64,000 bases of DNA from Roseiarcus sp963748545 (GTDB taxonomy: Bacteria; Pseudomonadota; Alphaproteobacteria; Rhizobiales; Beijerinckiaceae): assembly GCA_963748545.1 (NCBI GenBank), contig CAVVJO010000031.1, positions 124,001 to 188,000 on the forward strand, written 5' to 3'. Numbering within the stretch: position 1 is the stretch's first letter; each line of letters begins with the position of its first letter. The translations under genes were made by a program, and so were the position numbers. Below are positions 19,075-28,308 of the stretch, piece after piece. The notes under the pieces were generated by a model, which had not been told where the DNA came from, made no database searches, and worked only from the letters and a program-made list of their open reading frames with translations.

Positions 19075-19707
19075 TCAGACATCCGCGATGCGCGACAGAA
19101 CGTTCCGGACGTCGGCCTGCATGTCGGCGACCGCGCGTTCGTCTCCAGACAGGTGCCGCAAGAGGCCGCGCTGGAAGAGCCCGTCCATGATCGCGTAGGT
19201 CGCCGAGGGCGAGAGCGCCGGCGGCGCGCCGCTGAGCTCAGCCAACCGAGTCATGATGCGCCAGATCATGTCCTCGAGGCTTTTGTCGATCTCACCGATA
19301 TCCGATTGGAAGGCGGCCTCGTACATGGCCTCGGCCCGGATGTCGTACCAGAGGCGGTGCAGGCGCCCATCGTCGCGAACCGTTTGCCCGAGCGCGTCGA
19401 CGAAGCCTTCGACCAGCTCGTCGGCCGATCGAGCCGCGGCGGCGACGGCGTCATAGCGCGTCACGCAGCGCGCCTTGTACTGACGCACGCTGCACAGGAT
19501 CAGGTCGACCTTGTCAGTGAAATAATAATGCAGGACCCCGTGGCTGAAGGCTGAGTTCTCGGCGATCTCGCGGATGCTGGTCCGGGCGTAGCCGAGTTCC
19601 GAGAGCGTCTGTAGCGCCGCCTCGGCAAGCTCCGCCCGCCGTTCGGCGAACTTGTCGACCGGTCGCCGGGGAACCCGATCCAGCTTCGTTACGGTTCGCG
19701 ACGTCAT
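19075..19707 (-). CDS. TetR family transcriptional regulator
   Basis: A 210-residue regulator. The TetR helix-turn-helix occupies residues 28-70 (EAALQTLSELGYARTSIREIAENSAF.HGVLHYYFTDKVDLI). The C-terminal ligand domain (WYDIRAEAMYEAAF) resembles the BetI-like TetR_C_6 group. It is divergent from the SDR / saccharopine-dehydrogenase-like / acyl-CoA synthetase genes and most probably represses them. A perfect palindrome, TTGACAGATGTCAA, lies in the intervening region. The ligand is likely an intermediate of that small pathway. Confidence 0.9.
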   Translation of the reverse strand: MTSRTVTKLDRVPRRPVDKFAERRAELAEAALQTLSELGYARTSIREIAENSAFSHGVLHYYFTDKVDLILCSVRQYKARCVTRYDAVAAAARSADELVEGFVDALGQTVRDDGRLHRLWYDIRAEAMYEAAFQSDIGEIDKSLEDMIWRIMTRLAELSGAPPALSPSATYAIMDGLFQRGLLRHLSGDERAVADMQADVRNVLSRIADV

Positions 19708-19823
19708 CGCTCTCTGCCGACTCCTCTAACCGACCAGACCGATAACACGCAGACGCGCCCGCACAAGCCCGGGGGTGTCTGGACGATCGTCAAAACATTA
19801 TCTGACACTCGTATAGAGAAATC

Positions 19824-19837
19824 TTGACAGATGTCAA
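19824..19837. promoter_or_regulatory. Palindromic operator overlapping a promoter-like TTGACA
   Basis: TTGACAGATGTCAA is a perfect 6-2-6 palindrome in the 278-base divergent region between the TetR gene and the SDR operon. Its left half is an ideal -35 hexamer for the plus strand. A related TCTGACA occurs at 19801-19807. Binding of the TetR protein here would block transcription of the plus-strand operon; this is inference. Confidence 0.5.
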
Positions 19838-19985
19838 AAATCATCCTTCTCTGAGCGCGCGCCCCCGAAACAGGGCGATCACGAGGGAGGAGACCCATGC
19901 CGAGCCTCTCGGCCTGTCCACGGCGGCGCGCCTCCTTCCGCCAAATTGCGACGGCCTCGAAGCCGCGACACTGGAGGAGACACCC

Positions 19986-20789
19986 ATGAGCAAATTTGAC
20001 CTCACCGGCCGCAAGGCGATCGTCACCGGCGGCGCGCGCGGCCTCGGCGCGGGCATGGCGGAGGCGCTGGCCGCGGCGGGCGCATCGGTGATGATCGGCG
20101 ACATTCTCGCCGAAGCGGGCGCGGCGACTGCGAAAGCCATTGCGGGCAAGGGCGCGAAGGCGGCCTTCGTGACCCTGGACGTGACGGACGAAGCGAGCTG
20201 GGAAAAGGCGGTCTCGCAGACCATCGGCGAGTTCGGCGGCTATGATATTCTCGTCAACAACGCCGGCGTCGAGATCACCTCGCTCGTGATCGACGTCAAG
20301 GCCGCGGACCTCAGGCGGATGTGCGAGGTCAATGTGGTGGGCGCGGCTCTCGGCATGAAGCACGCCTTCCGCGCCATGAAGCCCGGCGGCCCGGCGGGGA
20401 GGGGCGGCGCGATCGTCAGCATTTCCTCGGTCGCGGCGACCATCGCCTTTCCCGGGATTGCCGGCTATTCCGCAACCAAGTCCGCGGTCGACCGGATGAC
20501 CCGCGTCGCCGCGATGGAGGCGGGCAAGCTCGGCTACGGCGTCAGGGTGAACTGCATCTACCCCGGCCTGGTGCCGACCGACATGGGTATGCAACTCGCA
20601 GCCGACGTCGTCGCCGCCGGCCTCTTTCCGAGCGCGGAGGCCGCCGTCGGCGCCGTCGTCGAGCAGACGCCGCTTGGCCGACTCGGCGAAGTCTCCGACA
20701 TGGCCGACGCCGTCGTCTTCCTTTGCTCCGACGCGGCGCGGTTCATCACCGGGGCAGGCCTGCCGGTCGACGGCGGCATGGGCACTTAG
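19986..20789 (+). CDS. SDR-family oxidoreductase
   Basis: A 267-residue classical short-chain dehydrogenase: TGGARGLG (residues 14-21), DVTD, NNAG near residue 92, SISSVAA and the catalytic YSATK near residue 163, ending LPVDGGMGT. The ATG has GGAGGAGA upstream. First gene of a plus-strand set under the TetR regulator, 48 bases before the saccharopine-dehydrogenase-like gene. It likely oxidises or reduces a hydroxy/keto group on a CoA ester, steroid-like or terpenoid substrate; the sequence does not tell which. Confidence 0.9.
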   Translation: MSKFDLTGRKAIVTGGARGLGAGMAEALAAAGASVMIGDILAEAGAATAKAIAGKGAKAAFVTLDVTDEASWEKAVSQTIGEFGGYDILVNNAGVEITSLVIDVKAADLRRMCEVNVVGAALGMKHAFRAMKPGGPAGRGGAIVSISSVAATIAFPGIAGYSATKSAVDRMTRVAAMEAGKLGYGVRVNCIYPGLVPTDMGMQLAADVVAAGLFPSAEAAVGAVVEQTPLGRLGEVSDMADAVVFLCSDAARFITGAGLPVDGGMGT

Positions 20790-20837
20790 GCGCCAGCGCA
20801 ATCAAAAAATCGCGGCCAACCAGGGAGGATTTTCATC

Positions 20838-21957
20838 GTGAGCAAGAAACCCGTCATCGTTTACGGCGCCTCGGGCTATACCGGGCGTCTCGTCTGCGAA
20901 TATCTGCGCGAACTGCACCTGCCCTTCATCGCCGCCGGACGCGACAGGGCCCGCGTGCAGGCGGTGCTGGACAAAGTCCCGGGAATCGAGAACGCCGACT
21001 ACGAAGTGGCCGAGGTCGCCCATGAGGTCGGCGCTCTCACGGAGCTCTTCAGGGGCGCGAAGGTCGTCAGCAACATGGTCGGTCCGTTCAGCAAATACGG
21101 GCCTGAAGTCGCTCAGGCCTGTCTCGCGGCGGGGTGCCACTACACCGACACCACCGGAGAGCAGGACTGGGTGCTCGACGCCAAGAGCCGCTTCGGCCCC
21201 AAGTTCGCGGAGCGGGGTCTTCTCATCGCGCCCGGCGTCGCGCAGATGTACACCACCGGCGAAATCGCCGCGAACCTCTGCCTCGAAACGCCGGGGCTCG
21301 ACACGCTCGATATTCTCGTGCTGTGGAAGGGCTTCCCGACTTACGCCTCGACCCAGACCATTTTCGCGATCCTGCAGGCGAAATGGTTCTATCTCGAGCA
21401 CAACAAGTTCGTGGAATGGCCGCAGAGCACGCATTATGAGGTGAACGTGCCGGGTCAGCACGCGCATGCTCTGGTGACGCCGTGGGCGGGCACGTCGCAT
21501 CCGGTATGGTTTCAGGACGATCCGCGCGTCGCCAATTGCAAGGCGCTGGGCGGGGTCTTCGCTCGCGAGGTGATGGAAGGCTTCGTCGCGACGCAAAAAA
21601 TGTTTGAGGAGCAGATCAAGCCGCTGCCTCCGGACAAGCAGCAGGCGGCGCTCGCGGACATCGCGGCCTCGATCCAGGCCGGCATGCCGCCGCGGGAAAA
21701 TCCGCGCGTCAACGTTTCGCTCGAACTCGGTCTACGCGTCCGGGCCGCTCGGGCGGGCGCATTGCGTGATCCACGGCAACAGCAACTACAAGCAGACGGG
21801 TCTCCTGCAGGCCTTCGTCGCGGCGTCGTTGCTTCAGGGAACGCCGCGCAAGGTCGGCTTCGCGTCGGCCTGCCAGGCGTTCGGGCATCGAGAGCTGCTC
21901 GGCGTCCTGAAGAGCTTCGGCCTGGTCATGAACCCGGTCCTCACGGTCCACGGCTGA
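20838..21957 (+). CDS. Saccharopine dehydrogenase-like / trans-acting enoyl reductase-like protein, frame broken at 21723
   Basis: The N-terminal Rossmann segment (VIVYGASGYTGRLVCEYL, residues 6-23) and AAGRDR place it in the saccharopine-dehydrogenase-like superfamily, which includes trans-acting enoyl reductases. The first 295 codons are in one frame. The end (SVYASGPLGRAHCVIHGNSNY to NPVLTVHG) is in another. Deleting G21723 turns CTCGAACTC into CTCAACTC and restores one protein of 372 residues. The ATG has GGGAGGAT upstream. It sits between the SDR and the acyl-CoA synthetase genes, suggesting lipid or aromatic acyl modification. The break is probably an artefact, as for other genes here. 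Confidence 0.75.
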
Positions 21958-22012
21958 AGAAACCCATCCGGGGCGGGCCCGCCCGCTCCGGAGTCCTGGT
22001 TGGAGCCTCCCC

Positions 22013-23558
22013 ATGCGGCTGATCGACTATCTCGACAAAGGCGCATCGCTCGACGCCGATGCGCCTTGCTTCACGACCGGCGAGGTCGATCTCTCCTACG
22101 GGCAGGTTCAAAGTATCACCTATCGCGTCGCCCGCGCGCTAGAGAGGAGCGGGATCGTCCCAGGCGACAAGGTCGCGGTGCTGTCGGGCAACGAATTCGA
22201 TGGCCTTCGCCTGCGTCTTCGGCGTCTCGCGCGCGGCCGCCGTGTGGTGCCCGATCAACCCGCGCAACGAGGCGGCGGAGAACCGCTATATTCTCGACGC
22301 CTTCGACTGCCGCGCGCTCATCTTTCACAGCGCTTACGAGTCGCTGGTCGAGCGGCTCAAGCCCGACCTCCCGCAGCTCTCGGTGCTCGTTTGCCTCGAC
22401 AAGGCGTTGCCGATCGCGCCCTCGCTCGAACGCTGGCTCGAGGGCGCCAGCGACGCCGTCGTCGAGCGCCCGGTCCGCGACGACATCGCCATGATCGCCG
22501 GGACCGGCGGCACGACGGGTCAACCGAAAGGCGTCATGCTGTCGGGCCGCAATCTCGAAGCCATGTCGGCGCTGACCCTCATGAGCTATCCGTTCGAGGG
22601 GCGGCCGGTCTATCTGGCGCTGGCGCCGCTGACCCATGCCGCGGGGGTTTTGTGCCTGCCGGTCCTGACGCTGGGCGGCCGGATCGTCATCATGCCGAAG
22701 GCTGATCTCGGCGCGTTCCTTCACCTGATCGAGCGACGGCGGGTGACCCATACGTTCCTGCCGCCCACGCTCATCTACATGCTGCTCGAACATCCGGAGC
22801 TGCCGGCCACGACCTTGAGCTCCCTGCAATGCTTCTGGTACGGCGCGGCGCCGATGTCGGCGGCGCGCCTCGAGGAGGCTTTGACGAAGATCGGCCCGGT
22901 GATGGCGCAGTTGTTCGGACAGACTGAAGCGCCGATGATGATCGCGACGATGGCGCCGAAAGAGCACTTCAATCCGGACGGTTCGGTCGCCAGGGCCCGC
23001 TTGAGCTCGGCCGGCCGTCCGACGCCGCTCGTTCGGCTTGCGATCATGGCCGACGACGGCCGTCTCCTTCCGACCGGCGAGCGCGGCGAGATTGTCGTGC
23101 GCGGTTCGCTCGTCATGGAAGGCTACTACAAGAACCCCGACGCCACCGCGGAGGTCTCGCGGTTCGGTTGGCATCATACCGGCGACATCGGCTATCTCGA
23201 CGCGGACGATTATCTCTTCATCGTCGACCGCGCCAAGGACATGATCATCACCGGCGGCTTCAACGTCTATTCGATCGAAGTCGAGAACGCGCTGCGCCAG
23301 CATCCCGATGTGCTCGACAGCGCCGTCTTCGGCCTGCCGGACGAGAAATGGGGCGAGCGCGTCTCGGCCGTCGTCCAGCTCCATGCCGGACGCGAAGCCG
23401 ACCCCGCCGCGCTCATCGCCTTCGTCAAGGCGCAGATCGGCGGCGTCAAGGCGCCGAAAGAGCTTCACGTCTGGCCCGACCTGCCGCGCTCCAAGGTCGG
23501 GAAGGTTCTGAAGCGGGAGATCCGCGCCCAGATGATCGAGAGCCGGACGGCGCGCTGA
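22013..23558 (+). CDS. AMP-dependent acyl-CoA synthetase/ligase, frame broken at 22199
   Basis: An ANL-superfamily ligase that activates a carboxylic acid as acyl-AMP and then acyl-CoA. Motifs in order: the P-loop AGTGGTTGQPKGV near residue 165, FGQTEAP (A5 region), HTGDIGYLDADDY (A7) and DRAKDMIITGGFNVYSIEVE (A8), with the conserved C-terminal lysine in KVGKVLKRE. The first 62 codons are in a different frame; removing G22199 (TTCGATG to TTCATG) restores a protein of 514 residues. It is the third gene of the TetR-controlled group. Long-chain or cyclic acyl substrates are possible; specificity is not visible. Confidence 0.82.
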
Positions 23559-24318
23559 GGCGGGCGGCCCGACCCGCTAACCATGTTTCGGCGGCGTTCG
23601 CCGAGACGGCGTTTTGCGGTTGCCTTTGCCGAGGGCGCTGCCGCCCTCCCGAGGTCGCCGATTCCGGCTCGGTTTGTGCCTGTTGTCTTCCACGATTCCC
23701 GATCCGGGCCGATAAGCTCGCGCAGCCTAGGCGGTCCGCTAACCTTGTCGGCAAGGCGCCGCGGATGTCTTCCCGCGCGTGCTTGCGCCGGTCGCCAAAA
23801 GCGAGCGGGAAACGGCAGCGCCAATTCCCTCCCCGTTTGTCCCCGCTTCCTTCTCCCATTCCCGGCCTGGAACACCCTCTCCGGTCTTGGATGCGTTAAC
23901 CTTGTCTTGACGTTCCCGCGCCATGCTGGCGATCGTGGCTTGCCTTTTCCGCCGGACAACGGCGATCGGGGGGACTTCCAATTCCTAGCCAGTTTGTCCT
24001 GCAACCGTCCGCGTCGTCCCGCTTCGGGCAGGTTGAGCCAAGCGCGCGCGTTCGAGGGAAGCGGGCGTTGAGGCAAGAGCGTTCGAGGCAAGCAGGCGTT
24101 CGAAGATTGACGCCGGCCGTCAGCTTGCCCAAGATTCGAACTCGCATTTTACGCGATTTCGAGTCCTTGCCGGCGGGCGCCGATTCGTACTCGCTTTGTT
24201 TTTGACCTGATCGCAGAGTCCCAAGCCGGGGCCGCCCGAGCCTCTCCAGCGCCCACGGCCGCGCCTCGACAGCGCCGGGGCGTCCGTTATAACGGCGTCA
24301 GATGAGGAGCCCCCTGAC
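23559..24318. other. 760-bp gene-free stretch with degenerate short repeats
   Basis: No frame here looks coding: codon use is poor and no motif appears on either strand. Imperfect repeats of GCGTTCGAGGCAAGC-type units lie at 24048-24103 (four partial copies). Two GTTAACCTTGTC-like or CTAACCTTGTC-like words occur near 23740 and 23896. It may be decayed coding DNA or a structural spacer before the Mla operon. Confidence 0.5.
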
Positions 24319-25452
24319 GTGTCCGTTGCGCCTTCCGTCACCCGAGAGATCGGCGCTGACGGGCTTGTTCTGACCCTCTCCGGCGACTGGACGGTCGCCC
24401 ACAGCGCCGCGCTCGAGGAGCGGGCGGACTCGCTCGCCGAACCTGCGAAGCCGGCCGTCGAGGCGATCCTCGATCTGAGCGCGGTCGACCGTATGGACAC
24501 CGCCGGCGCCTGGGCGATCGATCGGGCGCGCACAGAACTCGCCGAATCCGGGGTCGCCGCCGACTATCGCGGCGCGCGTCCCGAATATGCGCAGCTCCTG
24601 AAGGAAGCCGGCTACAAGCCGATCGAGCGGGCCAAGCCGACGCGCGTGCCGTCCGTGCTTTCCCTCCTCAACGCGGTCGGGGAATTTGTCGTCACCGCCG
24701 GTTACGACCTCGCAGAGGGCGTGAGCTTTCTCGGCGAGTTGGTGGTCATGACGATCCGGCTCCTGCCTTTCCCGCATCGCTGGCGGTGGACGGCGATGGC
24801 CTACCATCTCGAGAACTACTCGCTTCGCAGCGTGCCGATCATCGCGCTGATCAACTTTCTGGTCGGCGCTATCGTCACCCAGCAGGGCATCTTCCAGCTC
24901 AACCAGTTCGGCGCCGGGTCTTACGCCGTCAACCTGGTCGGCGTCCTGGGGATGCGTGAACTTGCGGTGCTGATGACGGCGATCATGATCGCCGGCCGCA
25001 CCGGCTCGGCGATCACGGCCGAGATCGGCTCGATGGCCATGCGCGAGGAAATCGACGCTCTACGGGTGATGGCGCTCGATCCGCTCGAGGTTTTGATCAT
25101 GCCGCGGATGGTGGCGCTGGTCATTGCGCTGCCGCTGCTGACGGTCGTCGCCGACATGGCGCAACTCGGCGGCGGCATGATTGTGAGCTGGCTCTACGCC
25201 GGCATGACGCCGGTCGTGTTCATTACCCGGCTGCACAACGCCATCACCACCAACACGTTTATCGTCGGGCTGATCAAGGCGCCGTTCATGGCCGCGACCA
25301 TCGGCGTCATCGCCGGCGTCGAGGGCATGGACGTGCGGGGATCGGCCGAATCGCTCGGGCGCAACGTGACGGCGGCTGTGGTCAAGTCGATCTTCATGGT
25401 CATCGTCATGGACGGGCTGTTCGCAATGTTCTTATCCGCGGTGGACTATTGA
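24319..25452 (+). CDS. mlaE: MlaE-type lipid ABC transporter permease with N-terminal STAS domain
   Basis: A 377-residue protein. Residues 1-95 form a STAS (MlaB-like) domain with AILDLSAVDRMDTAGAWAID. Residues 130-377 form the MlaE permease with about five membrane segments and the EIGSMAMREEIDALRVMALDP motif of that family. It belongs to the MCE-type system that moves phospholipid between inner and outer membranes. The start is a GTG after GAGGAG. It overlaps the ATPase gene by four bases. The STAS-permease fusion merges what are separate mlaB and mlaE genes in Escherichia coli, an arrangement seen in other alphaproteobacteria. Confidence 0.9.
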   Translation: MSVAPSVTREIGADGLVLTLSGDWTVAHSAALEERADSLAEPAKPAVEAILDLSAVDRMDTAGAWAIDRARTELAESGVAADYRGARPEYAQLLKEAGYKPIERAKPTRVPSVLSLLNAVGEFVVTAGYDLAEGVSFLGELVVMTIRLLPFPHRWRWTAMAYHLENYSLRSVPIIALINFLVGAIVTQQGIFQLNQFGAGSYAVNLVGVLGMRELAVLMTAIMIAGRTGSAITAEIGSMAMREEIDALRVMALDPLEVLIMPRMVALVIALPLLTVVADMAQLGGGMIVSWLYAGMTPVVFITRLHNAITTNTFIVGLIKAPFMAATIGVIAGVEGMDVRGSAESLGRNVTAAVVKSIFMVIVMDGLFAMFLSAVDY

Positions 25453-26270
25453 GCGACGCTCAGCCCCCGAACCCCGACCGGCAGGTCATCATCAGCGTGC
25501 GGGGCCTTAAGGTGGGCTTTGGCGGCCGGCTGGTGATGGACGGGCTCGACCTCGACCTCTACAAGGGCGAGGTGCTCGGCTTCGTCGGGGCCTCAGGCGC
25601 GGGAAAGTCTGTTCTCACCCGGACCATTCTAGGCCTTGTTCATAAGCAGGCCGGGACCATCGAGGTGTTCGGGCACGACCTCGATCACTTGTCTCATCAG
25701 GAGCGCCTGCAGATCGGCGAGCGCTGGGGGGTCCTGTTCCAGGAGGGCGCCCTATTTTCGAGCCTGACGGTCCGGCAGAACATCGAGGCCCCCATGCGCG
25801 AGCATCTCAAGTTCAGCCAGCAGATGATGGACGGCCTCACCGCGCAGAAGCTCTCCCTGGTCGGCCTGCCTCAGGACGCCGCCGAAAAATTCCCCTCGGA
25901 GCTCTCCGGCGGCATGACGAAGCGCGTGGCGCTCGCGCGCGCGCTGGCGCTCGATCCGGAAATTGTCTTCCTCGACGAGCCGACATCGGGCCTCGATCCG
26001 ATCTCGGCCGGCGAATTCGACGATCTGATCGGCACGCTGCAGAAGACGTTGGGCCTCACGGTCTTCATGGTGACCCACGATCTCGACAGCCTTTTCGCCA
26101 TTTGCGACCGGGTTGCGGTGCTCGGTCACGGCAAGGTCATTGCCGTCGGAAAAATCGAAGAACTCTTGCAATCCGACGACCCATGGCTCAAAGCCTACTT
26201 TCACGGCAAGCGGGGGCTGGTGCGGACCGGGGCGAAGACTGCATCAGCGTCTGCGTCTCACCAAGCGTAA
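25449..26270 (+). CDS. mlaF: MlaF-type ABC transporter ATP-binding protein
   Basis: A 273-residue ATPase: Walker A VGASGAGKS (about residues 46-54), Q-loop LFQEGALFSSLTV, signature LSGGMTKRVALARAL and Walker B IVFLDEPTSGLD, followed by the H-loop MVTHDLDS. It starts with a TTG inside the permease stop (TTGA overlap), which enforces coupled translation. It powers the lipid transporter formed with the STAS-MlaE and MCE proteins. Confidence 0.93.
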   Translation: MSDAQPPNPDRQVIISVRGLKVGFGGRLVMDGLDLDLYKGEVLGFVGASGAGKSVLTRTILGLVHKQAGTIEVFGHDLDHLSHQERLQIGERWGVLFQEGALFSSLTVRQNIEAPMREHLKFSQQMMDGLTAQKLSLVGLPQDAAEKFPSELSGGMTKRVALARALALDPEIVFLDEPTSGLDPISAGEFDDLIGTLQKTLGLTVFMVTHDLDSLFAICDRVAVLGHGKVIAVGKIEELLQSDDPWLKAYFHGKRGLVRTGAKTASASASHQA

Positions 26271-26285
26271 GGCGCGGAAGGCGAG

Positions 26286-27581
26286 ATGGAGACGCGAGCG
26301 AATTTCGCCCTGATTGGCGCCTTCACCCTGGCCGCGGTGATCGGCGCGTTTCTGTTCCTGATGTGGATCGTCGGCTACGGCTCGGCCAGCGGCCACCGGC
26401 ATTATCAGGTTGTGTTCAACGGTTCGGTTTCGGGCCTCTCCGCGGGGTCCAACGTGCTGTTCAACGGCCTTAAGGTCGGCGAGGTCACCAATCTCGGCTT
26501 CGTCAACGGCAATCCGAGCCAGGTCGTCGCCGATATCGACGTGACCAACGTCAGCGCGCCGATCAACGCCAACACCAAGGCCAGGCTGGAAACGACCGGA
26601 CTGACCGGTTCGGGGGTCGTCGCGCTGATTGGCGGCGAGCAAAAGGGCGCGGCCGAACTCACCGGAAGCCCGCCGGTGATCCCCTCGCTCCCGACAGCGA
26701 CCCTCGCCGATCTCCAGACCAAGGCCGGGTATGTGCTCGACCTCGCCAACAAGCTCTTGGTGGATAATGCGACCAGCATTCACCAGACGGTGGAGAACGC
26801 GCAAGTCTTCTCGATGGCGCTGGCGCACAACGCGGGACGGATCGACGAAGCGCTGGCGAGCGTCGCGGACCTCGGCAAGACCGTAGGACCGCTCGCAGCG
26901 AAGGCGGAGGTCCTGTCTCAGGACGCCGACACCCTGATCAAGGCGATTGACGCGAGCAAAGTGAATGAGGTCATCGCCAACGCTCAGGTCTTCTCGAAGG
27001 CGCTGGCCAATAGTTCGGGCAACACCGAGGCGGTGCTGCGCGACGGCGCGGCCTTCATCAAGAAGATCAACGAGGCGTCGTCGAAGCTCAACTCCGCGAT
27101 CGCCGATATTGACGCCATCGCCAAGGCGGTCGATCCGGACAAGGTTGCCCAGATCGTCAGTTCGGCGAACGACGTCGCGACCACGGTGCGGGCGAATCGA
27201 CCCAATATCGACACGACCCTCAAAAACGCCGCGGAGATTTCGGCCAAGCTCAACAATTCCGCCGACAAGCTTGACGGGCTCATGACCAGCGCCCAGGCCT
27301 TTCTGGGCTCCCCGGAGACCAAGGGCGCGCTCAGTCAGGTCGGCGATGCGGCGCAGTCGATCAAGAAACTCGCCGACGACGTCGACGTGCGGGTGAAGGA
27401 AATCTCGACAGGGCTCAATCGGTTCAGTAACTCCGGGCTTCGGCAGTACGAGGCGCTGGCCGTTCAGGGTCAAAAGGTGCTGGACGACGTCGACCGGGTG
27501 GTGCGCTCGTTCGAACGCAACCCGAGTCAGCTTATCTTCGGCGCGAAGCCTTCGTTGCCGGAATTTCACGGCGCGGAGTGA
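26286..27581 (+). CDS. mlaD: MlaD/MCE-domain protein
   Basis: A 431-residue protein anchored by one N-terminal membrane helix (ALIGAFTLAAVIGAFLFLMWIV, residues 8-29). The MCE domain follows (residues 38-120, with FNGSVSGLSAGSNVLFNGLKVG and TGLTGSGVVALIGG). A long helical region of about 250 residues, rich in Ala, Asp and Lys, probably forms a periplasmic coiled coil or tube. It binds lipid in the periplasm as part of the Mla/MCE importer or exporter. The ATG is 15 bases after the ATPase stop. Confidence 0.9.
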   Translation: METRANFALIGAFTLAAVIGAFLFLMWIVGYGSASGHRHYQVVFNGSVSGLSAGSNVLFNGLKVGEVTNLGFVNGNPSQVVADIDVTNVSAPINANTKARLETTGLTGSGVVALIGGEQKGAAELTGSPPVIPSLPTATLADLQTKAGYVLDLANKLLVDNATSIHQTVENAQVFSMALAHNAGRIDEALASVADLGKTVGPLAAKAEVLSQDADTLIKAIDASKVNEVIANAQVFSKALANSSGNTEAVLRDGAAFIKKINEASSKLNSAIADIDAIAKAVDPDKVAQIVSSANDVATTVRANRPNIDTTLKNAAEISAKLNNSADKLDGLMTSAQAFLGSPETKGALSQVGDAAQSIKKLADDVDVRVKEISTGLNRFSNSGLRQYEALAVQGQKVLDDVDRVVRSFERNPSQLIFGAKPSLPEFHGAE

Positions 27582-28168
27582 CGATGGCGGCGGGGGCAGG
27601 GTTGGGGAACTGGGGGCAAGTCGCGGCCGCTACGCTCGCGCTGCTGACCCTCGCCGCATGCGCGAGCGCGCCGTCGACCGTGTACGATCTGACCGCGGCC
27701 CGGCCGCCCGTCGTTCGCCCGATCCACGCGCAGTTTCGCATCGGCGACCCGGTCGCCACCGCCGATCTCGACAGCGACCGCATACTTGTCCGCAATGGCA
27801 TAAAGCTCTCGCTTCTCCCAGGCGGGCGGTGGCCGCAGCAACTGACGTCGCTGTTCCGGGCCCGTCTGGTCGAGGCCTTTCAAAACGCCGGCCTCGCGCG
27901 CTCGATCGACGGCGGCGCCGCAAACGCCGAATACGAGCTCGACCTCAACATCCGCGCCTTCGAGCTCGACGCCGCGACATCGGAGGCTCACGTCGAGGTC
28001 GTGGCCAAGCTCGTGGCGCTGACAAGCGGGCGCATCGTGGATGTCGCGATCGTCTCCTCGCGCGCCCCGGCGCCCTCGACCGAGGCCGCTTCGGTCGTGG
28101 CGTCGCTCGACCAGGCCTCCTCGGACGTGATGACCCAAATCGTGGAGTTCCTCGCGCGCCGGCTATGA
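27578..28168 (+). CDS. ABC-type transport auxiliary lipoprotein (PqiC/DUF330-like)
   Basis: About 196 residues. The N-terminus is a lipoprotein signal ending in a lipobox, LAAC with the cysteine at residue 28. The mature domain (VYDLTAARP..., RILVRNGIKLSLLPGGRWPQQLTSLFRARLVEAF) matches the auxiliary lipoproteins found beside MCE transporters. It overlaps the MCE gene by four bases (GTGA), and an ATG lies two codons downstream. It likely sits in the outer membrane and completes the lipid pathway. Fourth gene of the operon. Confidence 0.85.
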   Translation: MTMAAGAGLGNWGQVAAATLALLTLAACASAPSTVYDLTAARPPVVRPIHAQFRIGDPVATADLDSDRILVRNGIKLSLLPGGRWPQQLTSLFRARLVEAFQNAGLARSIDGGAANAEYELDLNIRAFELDAATSEAHVEVVAKLVALTSGRIVDVAIVSSRAPAPSTEAASVVASLDQASSDVMTQIVEFLARRL

Positions 28169-28308
28169 TTGTGCGCCCTCGCGCCCGAAATCCGGACCGA
28201 GACCCGGAATAGGGGGGCTTGGACCGCGGCCGGGAACCCTATAGGTATCGCGCGCTGAACTTGGGTCAGGCTTGCCGCGTTCAGTTCCACGCGAGGCGCC
28301 GAAGGATT

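Noticed and set aside
24048..24103. A CRISPR array or tandem satellite
   Set aside because: Units are short, irregular and not separated by unique spacers.
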